Shown: in pieces, positions 13,379 through 23,903 of the stretch
Numbering within the stretch: the stretch's first letter is position 1
How the letters are laid out: every line of letters begins with the position of its first letter
Assembly (NCBI GenBank): GCA_023053545.1
Contig: JAKZAN010000005.1
Span: 5,580,001 to 5,644,000 of the forward strand
Reading direction: 5' to 3'
DNA from: Lepidurus packardi
Lineage: Eukaryota; Arthropoda; Branchiopoda; Notostraca; Triopsidae
DNA: 64,000 nucleotides
Made by a program: the position numbers and the translations under genes
Notes under the pieces: model-generated
The model's database searches: none
Seen by the model: the letters and a program-made list of their open reading frames with translations, nothing else
Told to the model about the DNA's origin: nothing

Positions 13379-13532
13379 CTAATGCTGCCGCAGTGACACT
13401 GCAACTCATCAAAAACAACGTCACCAAAGTCAGCAGTTCGCCCCCTTTTCCAATCGGGCCGTTACGAGGCGTACTTAACAACATTGGCCGAAACGACTCA
13501 CAATGTCCCACTGCCCACTGATCAGGTTCCAT
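13379..13532 (-). CDS. candidate first coding exon with signal peptide (orphan, speculative)
   Basis: On the minus strand ATGs at 13532 and 13484 share one frame. From the second, the product starts MLLSTPRNG and runs into the hydrophobic stretch LLTLVTLFLMSCSVTAAAL, typical of a cleaved signal peptide with small residues at the cut. Immediately afterwards comes a strong donor, TTAG|GTGAGT, with the exon ending at 13379. This is what the first coding exon of a secreted or membrane protein looks like. No partner exon was found below it, so the rest of the gene would lie beyond a first intron of over 13 kb or outside the window. A chance open frame remains quite possible. Confidence 0.3.
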
Positions 13533-14687
13533 TGTACCCTCAGGAGCAGTAGCACTTGTTCCCTTTTGTCCGCACCACCAATCTGAACGCATGTTTCCGA
13601 TCTTTTCTATTTGTCTTTCTTTCGTTAAGAGAAATAAAAAGAAGAAATAAATGTGTGGACTTGATCTTAACACAATGGAAGCGACACGAGAACCATCCGA
13701 CTGCAGCACTTATGAGCTAATGAGCTTATGAGCTAATTGGACGAGGTGCGAAGCTGGTAACGGCAATACAATGGGCCACGCCTCCTTGTCCAGTAACGAC
13801 ATGGTCGCTCAACTTTCACGTTAACGAGGACCAATTAAGTATGATGGGTCAACCTATAAAACGTCGCCGGGGCTGGGATATTGCTTTCGTCTTCTCCTCA
13901 CTTAAAACTCGCCAAAGTCCCACAAACTGCTGGCGACTAAACGGGACGTCTACTACGGAGCAAAACTCAACGCGAACCTACCGAAACGCAAAGAAATGGG
14001 CGTAGCTTGTGAGGAAAAGGCGTGTTTGAAGCGTCAGCGTCGTCGTCGTTCAACTGCTCCCAAGTAAAAACGGTTCTGTCCAGACCCTTACCAAAACATT
14101 TGTGATTGGATCTTTTAACACAACGAGGTTTGCCGGATTAACAAGGTTTTACTCCACTACATATATACCACCACCGGGAGTCGTATATGTATAAACCAGT
14201 GTGCTCCGTGGTGGGGGAAGAACTGTCCAAGACTTGCTTTACTCGTGGATTGCGAGAAAGTAAAGGAAGGGACGAGAGGGAGAAAGAGAGAGAGAGACGG
14301 AAAAGCACCCCATTCCCATTCCCGGGCAAACTTGCATGACAATAAAACAGCCCGGCGACTTGGGTCGATCATACATACTCAAGGCGTTAACCTCGTTAGT
14401 CGTCATCAGCGACCAAGTCAGAGGAGCGTTAGATAAAACCGTCTATTTAGCCCGCACAAGCACGGGGTATTGAAGGCGGGTTACAGGGCGCGGCAAGGGG
14501 TGGGGAGGGGGGTTAATTCTATATTCCACCTAAATACGTTCGCTCGCAGCAGGTAGGATTTTTCCTTACAATAAACTCAGCAAGAAATCAGGCTTTACGA
14601 TGCTATGATCTAATAAAAAAACAAGAACTTCAGTAGAATTACTTGCTTTCTAAAGACGGTCTAATTATTGTAACTCTTTATTCGTTT
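13533..14687. other. no recognised genes; small tandem repeat
   Basis: The stretch contains three direct copies of the 8-mer ATGAGCTW at 13712-13735, just upstream of the minus-strand candidate exon, and a GA-rich tract at 14273-14298. A TATAAAAC word occurs at 13855-13862 on the plus strand without a clear initiator. No gene was seen. Confidence 0.5.
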
Positions 14688-15045
14688 CCATGGTTTTAAT
14701 TGCTGCAGAATTCAGATCAAATTACACCAAACTTCCGTTTAAATTACTGTCTATTTTGGTTCAAATTACTGCAAAATTTGGTAAAGAATTACTGCAAATT
14801 AAATTACTACATATTTACATTTTGGTTCAAATTACTACATATTTACAAATATTGAGACAGATCAAATTCAATGTTTAAATTATTACAATCAGTTTAAATT
14901 ACAACAGAAACTGATTCCAATTACTGCAGAATTTGGTTCAAAATTACTGCAAAATTTGGTTCGAATTAGTGCAAAATTTAGTTCAAATTACTGCATAATT
15001 TAGTTTAGACTACTGCAGAATTCACTTTAAATTATTGTAGAATTG
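14688..15045. repeat. degenerate tandem repeat, core TTCAAATTACTGCAAAATTT
   Basis: About fifteen diverged copies of a unit of roughly 20-25 bp follow one another. The steadiest core is AAATTACTGCA followed by AAATTTGGTT. Spacing varies through small insertions and deletions and the copies are clearly not identical, so this is an old AT-rich minisatellite. The open frame that runs through part of it (14690-14878) is a by-product of the repeat and is not called as a gene. Confidence 0.8.
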
Positions 15046-15334
15046 CTCTTTTGATATTTTCGATTTCTGCACACTTTAGCGGAACAAGTTATACAGCTTC
15101 CTTCGTTTTTCTAATTTTATTGTATTTCTACATTATTTACTTTTACTGTTATTTTTTTAAGAAGATGGAAAAAAGGATTTTAGTGGTGCGGTAGGAAAAA
15201 AGTCTTGTCACTCAACTCCTTCAGTACTAGAGGCACTTTGTACTAGACTTCTTTGCTTCTTCTCAGAAAGAGGGGATATAGTTATAACTTTCTTTGTAAC
15301 TAAAAAAGGTTAGTTGGGAAGGCTTTCAACTTAC

Positions 15335-15529
15335 AATACAGCAAATTTGAGCCCACGAATGCTTATTTTCTCCCACAAAGTTGCGAGCAACTTCTACTTT
15401 GAAGTCCTGGCTTATCCCGACTTCACGCTCACGCACAACATCAACCCTTCTTTTACCAACTTTTTCTAGGTTGTTAACAACGATTACATATCCTCTATAA
15501 TTGCACACGGGAGCCCAGACACTACAACT
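15335..15529 (-). pseudogene. isolated coding-like fragment, faintly caspase-like
   Basis: The minus-strand frame reads CSVWAPVCNYRGYVIVVNN, then a charged segment, then SQDFKVEVARNFVGE, ending ICCI before a good donor (GTAAGTTG at 15334). Its amino-acid make-up looks like protein rather than noise. The order RG-x-VIVVNN, then a charged helix, then DFKVEV-x-N resembles the start of a caspase p20 domain (RG-x-x-IIINN ... F-x-x-LGF-x-V-x-x-N). The catalytic HG and QACRG segments were not found nearby. It could be a gene fragment, an exon of an unfinished gene model, or chance. The resemblance is inference from memory of the family. Confidence 0.25.
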
Positions 15530-15672
15530 TTCTTACCTACTTATTAATTTCACAATTTCCTTAGTTTCATAGCCGTGTTCATGGTGCGGAATGGAAAACT
15601 TTCCTAAAAGTTGGCTTTTCCTTACTTTTGCTATTTATACACCGTAAAGTATCAACATGCTAGAGTACAGAC

Positions 15673-15859
15673 AAATTCTGGGAATTTTACAATTTGCTAT
15701 TGTGGTACCTTTGTATGCCATTAAATAGTACAAAATCTTTGTGATTAGACAAATTTATGTCTTAAGATTCTGTACTTACATTGTAATATCATAAACGCTT
15801 TACATTATTTTCTTAGCCTACAAGGTACCACATTAATTACTGTAAAATTGCCCAGATTT
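15673..15859. repeat. nested foldback (MITE-like inverted repeat)
   Basis: The outer arms 15673-15717 and 15819-15859 pair over about 40 bp. The left arm has AAATTCTGGGAATTTTACA ... TGTGGTACCTTTGTA; the right arm, inverted, reads AAATCTGGGCAATTTTACAGT ... TGTGGTACCTTGTA. Inside them a second pair, GTACAAAATCTT against AAGATTCTGTAC, closes a further small dyad (GACAAATTTATGTC). The whole 187 bp could fold into one long stem. No target duplication was identified with confidence, so it may be a small foldback transposon or a non-coding RNA hairpin locus. Confidence 0.65.
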
Positions 15860-16091
15860 ATTGTAGTGTATGATCGCATCATTTATCTAAGACAGTTGCA
15901 CTAGAAATTCTTTGAACAGTTAGGTAGTACAGTGTCTTTTTAATGACAATATTGCAATTTAGTATTTTTACTGGCGTCGTCAGTGGACTGTGGTAAGTGA
16001 TCTTAGCGTTATTTGAACCTGCTTGGGAAACAGAAGTGGTTGTGACGAAACAATGAAATAATCATCACAATATATGTTCTCTCAGTTTTCA

Positions 16092-16127
16092 TGCTTATTT
16101 CATTGTTGCGTTACAATGAAATAAGCA
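16092..16127. repeat. perfect 15-bp inverted repeat with 6-nt loop
   Basis: TGCTTATTTCATTGT and its exact reverse complement are separated by TGCGTT. A further near-copy of the arm (ACAATGAAATAATC) lies about 45 bp upstream at 16050-16063. No gene or known RNA family is evident. Confidence 0.7.
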
Positions 16128-19100
16128 AACATTGAAATATATGCTATCCATGTCTTAGCACAATTCCTGGTTACTCCTGTTTCGTTCAATAGCTATTAAT
16201 TTGGACTCCATGACATAATACTAACTACCTTATGAGCCAATCCTTCATAGAAAATGTAGGAAAATAAAATCTGCCTTGGAGATAGGGTTTCCGTCATTCC
16301 GTTATGCATTACAAACTGTCAACCAAAAATGTAATAACAGGCAGGCCGCTCCAGGATTTTCTACGCTGCCCAAAAGGTCCTCAGAAATACCGAACGTTTT
16401 CCTTTAAGGCTCAACGCTTCCAATCTGTCAACAAAAAAAACTCTCCAGAAGCCTAAAAACTTCTTCTAAAAAAATTAAAAACAAAAACCAGACAGAAATA
16501 ACTCAAGTCCAACTAGAAACTGAGAACTTGTGGAATCCGCTCCGTCATAATGGCAAAAGTCCCATGCAGCCATGCTACATCCTTTCTCACAATTCACAAG
16601 CAGATCCCACATCCCCGCGAAAACTCGCATTCTTCCGTTTTTTTTTTTTTGTTTAATGGTCGCGATACAATACGCCGAAACAAAAGTCGGGAGACAAATT
16701 TACGACGTCTGATTTTCTGCGTGGGATACACCCAATAAATAAAACCCCAAAAATCTCGACACACTTCAGTTCAAGATATAACTCGGACCGTTACACTTCC
16801 TCTCGAGCTGTCACAAAAACTGTCTTGAAAAACATTTCAAATATGACTCGCTCTCTACGGTTCCCCGGAACCCCGCAGAGATATTGAGTTAATAATAAGA
16901 GACCCACATGAAAAGGCAAACAGAACGTTAAACTAAGGCTTTGCTAAAGGGAGTTCAAGTTTTCCATTCAAGTTTTTTTTCTCGTTTATTATATCTCGTT
17001 TATATATCTTTTTTTACTATTCAGCGCTATTGCACAAGAAAGTGAACCTTGGAGAGTAATATAAAGATTAAACAGGCTGCAGATGTGACAAAAAACAAGC
17101 AAAAGTGGATGAAAGCTTTGCAGACAATATGTATCAAGGCCTTTGTCTGTCACAAGTGGGTAAAAAAAGTAACGAGCCCGGGATTCATAATGAAACATTG
17201 AAAATGGTGGTGGTTCCTATAAACAACAAGACCGTGTCACATTTTAATGGAGGTTAGCGTTTAGTCAAATAGACCCGCTTGTTTTTTAACCGAACATTTA
17301 TATTGTAATACCTTCATCTCTAAAACCTTCGCTTTCACACACTCAGATTTTTTTCTAAAGCGGGACAGGTCCCATTACTAGATATTTTAGAAGCCTATTA
17401 AACGACCAGCTAACTGAACTGCTCCATTACACGGTCAACCACCCGCCCTTTTTTCAAGAAAAACAGCGACTGTCAGGAGAAGATGACACGGAAGCTAAAT
17501 CATTCAAGCCGAAAGAAAAGAAACCACAAAGAACAGCTCTACTTACTAAATAAAATAAAATCTCAGAAACGAGTAGACTTCTGTCAAACTGGCGAACCAG
17601 AAAGCGCGGAAGAGTTTGTACGAAGAGTTATTAAAACACTCGACTGTGCTTTTTCATTCCGAAGCTTTTCTGGCTATTGACTGTAATGGTTTTCTCAAAT
17701 CAATAAGCAAGACTGCATACACATAAACGAAGCGAGATAGAGAGGGGGAGGAATAGGGACATACATACGCACGTTTCAAACTCAATTCCTTCCGTCCTTC
17801 GCCTCTCTATGAGAAGAGATGACTCGAGACTTGCTCCGGATTGCTAAGGAGCGAGAAAGGGATGCGGGAGTAGAAACCTGTAACTTGAACCCAAAGCAAT
17901 ATTGTGTTCCTATAATAGAATAGAAAATCCCCCAGCTCTGAAAACAAAACAAAAACTGAATCCATCTATAAAACACAAACTCAAAATGTACTCCTTTACA
18001 GAATGTAACCAAGATAGACTGCGGAGTTCACAAAATTCCTCGCCCAAGTGCTTTCAAGAGTAACTTTTGAGTGATGGGCCCTTACATAAGCAACGAAACG
18101 TAATTTAGGTCTGATAAAACAGCCCGCCTTTAGTAGCAAGAAAGGTTTCGCTCCGCACGAGATATCTTCCTCTCTCCGTTGGCTGCTGCTGTGTAGTGCA
18201 GCGAGACAAGCACGAGAGTAAGCCATGGAAAGCCCCAAGTTGAGTCCTACATTTCGAGTATTTGGTCTGCTTGCTCCGATCGTCAGCTTAAATCAAAAGT
18301 TCCGCAAGTCCAGTCAGTTAGCCAGAAATGTCGCTGCTTCTCAAAGTCTTCCAAACTTCTGGTCCGAAAAGAAACAAACAAAAGCCACCTCAACCCCCAG
18401 TCTATAGAACTAAAACACTGAACATCAATTCGCCCATACCATCCCCCCCTCCCCCCGCTTTTCCGAACTTGGCAACAGTAAACACCACGCACGACGAAAC
18501 TGCAATAACATACACGAGAAGATGCCGGATGTCTTCCCAACATGAATTGGTGTTGCAAACTCTGAAACCAAGCCTTGTGTGCAGTGCAGAAACACAAATT
18601 CGGTCCACGATTCTCATAGGTTATTTTAATTCCGTGGAAAGAAGAAGTCTCACGTCATAGATCAAAAGTCTCGTATGCTGATTGCCATCTGCTTTGAAGT
18701 TGGAATGAGTTGCAGGGCGAAATGAAAAGAATAAAAAGCACTACTAAAAAAAAAGCTTTTTTTATTTCTTGTCGGGAAGCAAACTGCTCTAGACCCGAAA
18801 GCCAATCAAGGCTAAGAATGGTGTTGACAGCTCCCCATACATCAATAATCCTTTTTTTTCCTCCGACGTTATAAGCGCCACCAAAGGATCCACGAGTCCA
18901 TTTCCATCCCTGACACTACTTTCTTTTTCTTGGTCGAAAAAGCTTCGTCGCTTGTCAATAATGGATATAGGCTTGCTACCCCGCCAGCTTTACAAGCTAC
19001 CAACCGACAGGCAGAGATGCAAGTAATGGTCTGAGCCAAGCCGTTGTTTGTCTCACTGCTCTTTTTTCCCTGCGTTACGAGCATTTCTTACGCGAAGCAC

Positions 19101-21697
19101 ACACGAAAAGTGAAGTAAATCCCGTGTAACTCATACAACGCAGCAGCACAGGACTTTTGCCACCCCGAAAGAAAAGTGGTCCCGTTCCTCACTGTCTTTG
19201 ACTTTTGATTCCATTGCCGACTTCTCAGAGTTTTGTGGCCTAACTTTACGGCCAAAGACTTGTTCGGGAGCTGTAGAAAACGGCTCTCAGTTATGAACTA
19301 AAGAGAAAGAGGGGGGTGGTCCAGATCCAGATATTAATGGCCAGTAGACCCAGTATGGATGGTCAACAGGGGCACCTGCTTCTCAATCTTGGTTGAAAGC
19401 GTAAGAACTTGAACGCTTAAGAATGGAACTAGCTTCACAACCACTTTGAATAATAAATGAGCCCAGGTCTCCTCCGTTGGGCGCACCATTAAAAAAAGAG
19501 ATAAATGAACAACTTCCATTTCTCTTCTCCCTTTCACAAGCTCTTCTTTCTTGGCTCACTGGGCCCTTAACCTCTATACATTCGCATTTGTCTTCATTGC
19601 ATATGGGACCGTCTAGCCATTCAAACTCTTATGAAGCTCCTTTTGCTATGCTAAATGGATTCCTTTCTTTTGCTGAACAAAAAGCTCAGGTGAAGGAAAG
19701 AAAAGGAAGATCCCTTTCTGTGCAAAAATAAAAGAACCTGCCACAAAGCATTCGATTATATTTTTCGGTTTTTAAAAGGTGTAGGAGGTGGGCAAAAGAT
19801 GACGGATTTTGAGAGGAAATTCAGAGATTTGTTTGGAGGAAGAGCACACGCCTTATGATGGATTAGGAGCTGGGTCATGTGTGTGCCCTGCAAGCTTCGG
19901 ACAACAATTGTAAGAAGAGTCATCAGAGCCCCAGAAAAGGGGGGGAAGGCATAGAGCCCCCAGATTGGCGACAAAAAAATAACGCAGACATTTCCCGCTG
20001 CTGACCGAAAAGCTGATTTTGACATACTTTCACCTTTTCGAACTGATGGATGAGGAGGTTTACAAGACGTGACCATATTGACGTCTTCCACGGTTTTTGC
20101 TTCAGTGCCCCGAATAAGACACATAGATAAATGAATGGCAAGAAGCACGCCAGATTGTAGAAGATTGCAGGGGAAGAGAACCTAGCTACTTTTATACTTT
20201 ATTATTTTATTTTTGTAACAAAAAAGCGAAGTAGAGCCAAAAAAGACGGTGCTACAGATGACAATATTTCTTTGAGGTCCAAAACGGATAATGATGCTTC
20301 TCAGAAGCATCGGGAGAGGAAATTATTTCGCACGAATGAACCCAAACCCGAGTGTGGTGCCAAAGAGAAGAGGCCGTATAATAGGCACTGCAGCGAGGAT
20401 ATATAGCAAAACCTGAACAACGTTATACTGAATAAAGAGAAGAACTCCGACAATTAAATGTAGAGCAACTTTGCTGATTAGGTATACAATCTAGTTATGT
20501 ACAGTAGCATAATATTAACGAAGACGTAAAACCGTAGGAAACGTACAATTTCAGCGCTTTCCTCGACTCCGAACCATTTGCATATTCGGTCTAGTTTGTA
20601 CCTGCAGGAAATCAATACAGCATCAGTTTGCACACCAAACAAAGTAAGAGAAATGGAAGTAGAAATTGTTCATTAACTACGCAACGTACTTTTTTATGAA
20701 TACAAGACTACTTGAATTGTATTAAAACTTTTATAAGAATTAGAAAGACTTCATTTGCCGTTGCTAGCCGTAAGGCGGCGCCAGCTACAACAGGAATATT
20801 GCTAAAATAAAGAAGAAAAACAACAACCCGATATTTGTAACAAAGCAGTTTTCAACAAATTAAATGTTGAACAAAGCTACAATTGGCTTTGCGAATGGTC
20901 GATATCATTTCGTTATTTGCTCTCATGCTCTGAGAAGGCATACGATCTGAAACTGTACTATATCAGTACTGTACGATTTAAAGAATCTGAACTGGGTTCG
21001 AAGCACACGAAAAGCCTTACAATTTGCTTAAAGTGAACACATATTTTAAGAATTGCTCGTTTTCAATTATGCATGGGAAAATTGTGATGAGGCAATTCAA
21101 AAGTACACCAGTCAGCGAAATTGAGAGTTGGAAAATTGGAATGAAATAATAAAACTTTCACAAATCAGAATACTTAACACTTACTTAAGTCCTTAAGGCG
21201 GTCAAATATATTCAGTCCAGTTCAAACTTGGCTGATATCTGAGGTCAATTTAAGTCACAAGATACAATTGAATGTAGCAAACGGCTTTCCTACGGACCAG
21301 CCTTCGCGCCTAAACTTCAATGCGGAGCTATACAACGTTACGGATGCGTTCGCACTGGGTTAAGCAGTCCTCTTTGAGCCCAAGAAAAAATAAGTTTTCT
21401 AAAATAATATGTAGCTATTCTTATTTTTTAAGATATAGACATGTAAAATTTTTAAGAGTAAGAGCTTTGTAGTTATTCTCACGGAAATAGGGGATCTTAA
21501 CAGCCCACAAATACAGCCAATCACTTCAAAGGACCCATGTGTTGCGACGTTGTTTCTATGGGCGGTACGAAGCTTGTTTATATGATGGCTTCTGGGGAAT
21601 AGATGTCCTTTGTTCCGTTTGGCTATTGCGAAAATTAGCAGGTATACTAAAGGAAATGCCTTGGTCTTCTTAACAATTATGTTTGAAATTTTCTTAG
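16128..21697. other. no recognised genes; probable upstream region of the CDK2AP1-like gene
   Basis: I see no coding exon with family resemblance. Open frames of up to 130 codons (for example minus 19756-20148) lack supporting splice sites and homology. A short hairpin (GATGCTTCT, one base, AGAAGCATC) is at 20293-20311. A non-coding first exon of the CDK2AP1-like gene probably lies towards the right end, because the coding exon starts right after an acceptor-like sequence at 21697. Confidence 0.5.
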
Positions 21698-21698
21698 G

Positions 21699-22039
21699 AT
21701 GGATGACGACATTCAAGCTATCGAACCAAATGGTGCTTTAAGTCAAGCAACGGTTACTTCAGGTGCCCAAGCTCAAGATGGAGACAATTCAGGTTTCAAT
21801 CATTTTAATCATTTAAAAAAATACTTACAACTTCTTGTCTCTTAGCCCGAGCTGCTCAGCAACCTCAGCAATCGAAATATGCTCAATTACTGGCCGTTAT
21901 AGAAGATATGGGCAAAGATATTCGTCCTACGTATGCCGGCAGTAAAAGCAGTGCTGAACGACTGAAAAGAGGCATTGTTCACGCCCGTATTTTAGTGAGA
22001 GAATGTCTGTTGGAAACCGAACGCAGTGCGCGTCAATAG
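21699..22039 (+). CDS. CDK2AP1: CDK2-associated protein 1/2-like (DOC1 domain)
   Basis: Two coding exons (21699-21792 and 21846-22039) with a 53-bp GT..AG intron give 95 residues. The C-terminal two thirds is the conserved CDK2AP/DOC-1 domain: [20 protein letters not shown] followed by [20 protein letters not shown] and RECLLETER. In vertebrates this small nuclear protein binds CDK2 and is a subunit of the NuRD chromatin-remodelling complex. The family is usually 110-130 residues; the shortfall is all in the variable N-terminus. The chosen ATG is preceded in frame by a TGA and sits one base after TTTCTTAG, which looks like a splice acceptor, so a non-coding upstream exon is likely. The DPH7-like gene follows after 48 bp. 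CDK2AP1 and CDK2AP2 cannot be told apart here. Confidence 0.9.
21793..21845 (+). other. intron of CDK2AP1-like gene (53 bp)
   Basis: Donor TCAG|GTTTCA and acceptor TCTCTTAG|CCC flank an AT-rich 53-bp sequence. Joining restores the frame as S-A-R. This is the shortest intron in the window. Confidence 0.9.
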
Positions 22040-22077
22040 AACTCCGTCCTTTGATAAACTCGACCCGTTTCTCGTTT

Positions 22078-22079
22078 AG
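22078..22079 (+). promoter_or_regulatory. putative 3' splice site just before the DPH7 start codon
   Basis: A pyrimidine-rich CGTTTCTCGTTTAG ends 8 bases before the DPH7 ATG. If used, it joins either a non-coding upstream exon or a trans-spliced leader. There is no AATAAA between the CDK2AP1 stop and this point. Confidence 0.45.
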
Positions 22080-22087
22080 AAACTGTC

Positions 22088-23230
22088 ATGCCAGCTAAAG
22101 TGACAAGTGTGGGCGGTTGGGACACTAAGCTTTATGCAGATTCGGTAGAATGTGTCCCGATAGATAACAGCATAACGTATTTTGTGTGTGGAACGTATCA
22201 GTTGCTGGAAAACTCTGCTCAGAAAGAAAGAATCGGAAGGATTACTCTACATAAAACAGATTTCAAAGAAACTTGTCTGGATCCCTTAGATACATTGGAA
22301 ACGTCTGGTGTTTTGGACTTGAAGTTTAATCGAAAATTGTCAGAAGAAACTCCCTTGATTTTGACGTCTGCCAACGCATCCGGTTGCCTAGCTCTGTATT
22401 CTGTAAACCTCGAAACGCAGACAATCAGGCCAATTTCCTCTCAAACCATCGTTGAAGACGGCTTGGCGTTGGCTTGTGACTGGTCTCATCATTCCGCTGC
22501 TTCTGTAGTCGTTAGCGACTCAAAAGGATGCATATCTCTCCTTCAGTACAACGAGCAGCAAATTGAACTAGTTAAAAAGTGGAAAGCCCATGATTACGAA
22601 GCTTGGACGACTGCTTTTGACCCATTTGATGAGCACCTAATGTACTCCGGTAACTTTCTCAGCAGATAGTGAGTCTTAAGTCATATAATCGTATATCTAA
22701 CCCTAGGAGGTGACGACTGCCTCTGGAGGGGTTGGGACACCAGAACGGCCACTGCCGTGTTTACAAACCGTCGTCATGAAATGGGAGTTACCAGCATCCA
22801 AGGATCAACCAAACATGCCCATATAATTGCCACAGGAAGGTACACTATCAATTTTACATTACTTTCTAAAGCTCCTTAGCATTTACTTTTCTGAATTTAC
22901 AGCTACGATGAACAGTTACGACTTTGGGACATACGGCGTTTGACGGCCCCTTTGGTTCAAGTGGGCGTGGGTGGTGGAATTTGGCGCATAAAATGGGCAC
23001 CCCACGACGAAAACTACTTGCTCGTAGGTGCCATGCACAATGGATTTCATATCGTACAGTTTGATTCTGGTAAACCCCTCCTTACCTTGGATGCTTCGTT
23101 TATGGAACATGGAAGCTTGGCCTACGGTTGCGATTGGAGTTGGCAAACTTCTGTATGCGCTGGAAAACGAGGCCTGGCCTCCTGCTCGTTTTACGACCAT
23201 CTTCTGAAAACATGGACATGGGAATGTTAG
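22088..23230 (+). CDS. DPH7: diphthine methyltransferase/methylesterase-like WD40 protein (DPH7)
   Basis: Three exons (22088-22649, 22707-22839, 22903-23230) with introns of 57 and 63 bp encode 340 residues. DPH7 (WDR85, yeast Rrt2) is a cytosolic WD40 propeller that removes the methyl ester from methylated diphthine on elongation factor 2, before the final amidation of diphthamide synthesis. Landmarks are FDPFDEHLMYSGGDDCLWRG followed by WDTR across the first junction, SYDEQLRLWDIRR across the second, GGIWRIKWAPHDENYLLVGA and YGCDWSW near the end. The length is at the short end of the family. The ATG lies 8 bases after CTCGTTTAG, an acceptor-like sequence, and only 48 bp after the stop of CDK2AP1, leaving no obvious room for a promoter. 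An AATAAA follows at 23452. Confidence 0.88.
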
Positions 23231-23903
23231 CTTGAAGAAGGAAGAAAACGATTTACTGTCTGGGATTTTTGTAGTTTGTGCGGATGTTTTTGCTCCCTTG
23301 GTTAACGATACACATTAGAATACAAAAGTAGACATTTCGGGGTTTTCCATGATTCATTCATTTCAGGGATACTATTTACTACGAATAATAATATGTTACA
23401 ATACCACTAAGGCCAGGTTTCGCCTCTCTATCCTCTGCGTCCATTGAGCATAATAAATTAAAGCTAGCATGCTATCGTCACGTCCTCCGCCATGCATCAG
23501 GCATGGGGGGCTGGGCACATTAAATAATTTAAGAATCAAATAAGTTAAAAAGAATAATCTCCAGATTAGATTACAATCACGTCAAATAAAATGAATAGAT
23601 CCAACAAAAAACTATAAATTATCATTGTCCAACTAGGGCACAGCCCCGGATGATTGTTTCCCTTTTAGGTCTTAGCCAATTGTGTAAACAAGGGAAATAA
23701 CAACAAGTAAATTACCACCGTCCAAGTTCCCCACTGGCTGGAGCCAAGTCTGTACCACAACACAAATTTTGTTATCAAGTCAATTAGAAATCGCTCGTTC
23801 CGGGGAAACACCACCCATGGGAAGAACGATTGGCACTGCACTTGCTCGCCTATCTTCTTTGCAATTTTCCCGGCTTTTCCCGGGAATAATTAATAGAAAT
23901 TTG
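23231..23903. other. convergent intergenic region between DPH7 and the ABCA gene
   Basis: The two genes end towards each other across 673 bp. Besides the AATAAA at 23452-23457 for the plus-strand gene, I see only AT-rich sequence and no conserved element. No minus-strand AATAAA for the ABCA transcript was identified near its stop. Confidence 0.7.
23452..23457 (+). terminator. polyadenylation signal AATAAA (DPH7)
   Basis: A canonical AATAAA lies about 220 bases after the DPH7 stop codon, in AT-rich sequence and on the right strand. Confidence 0.55.

Noticed and set aside
19756..20148. 130-codon frame, minus strand
   Set aside because: No recognisable domain; a second overlapping frame is similarly open.
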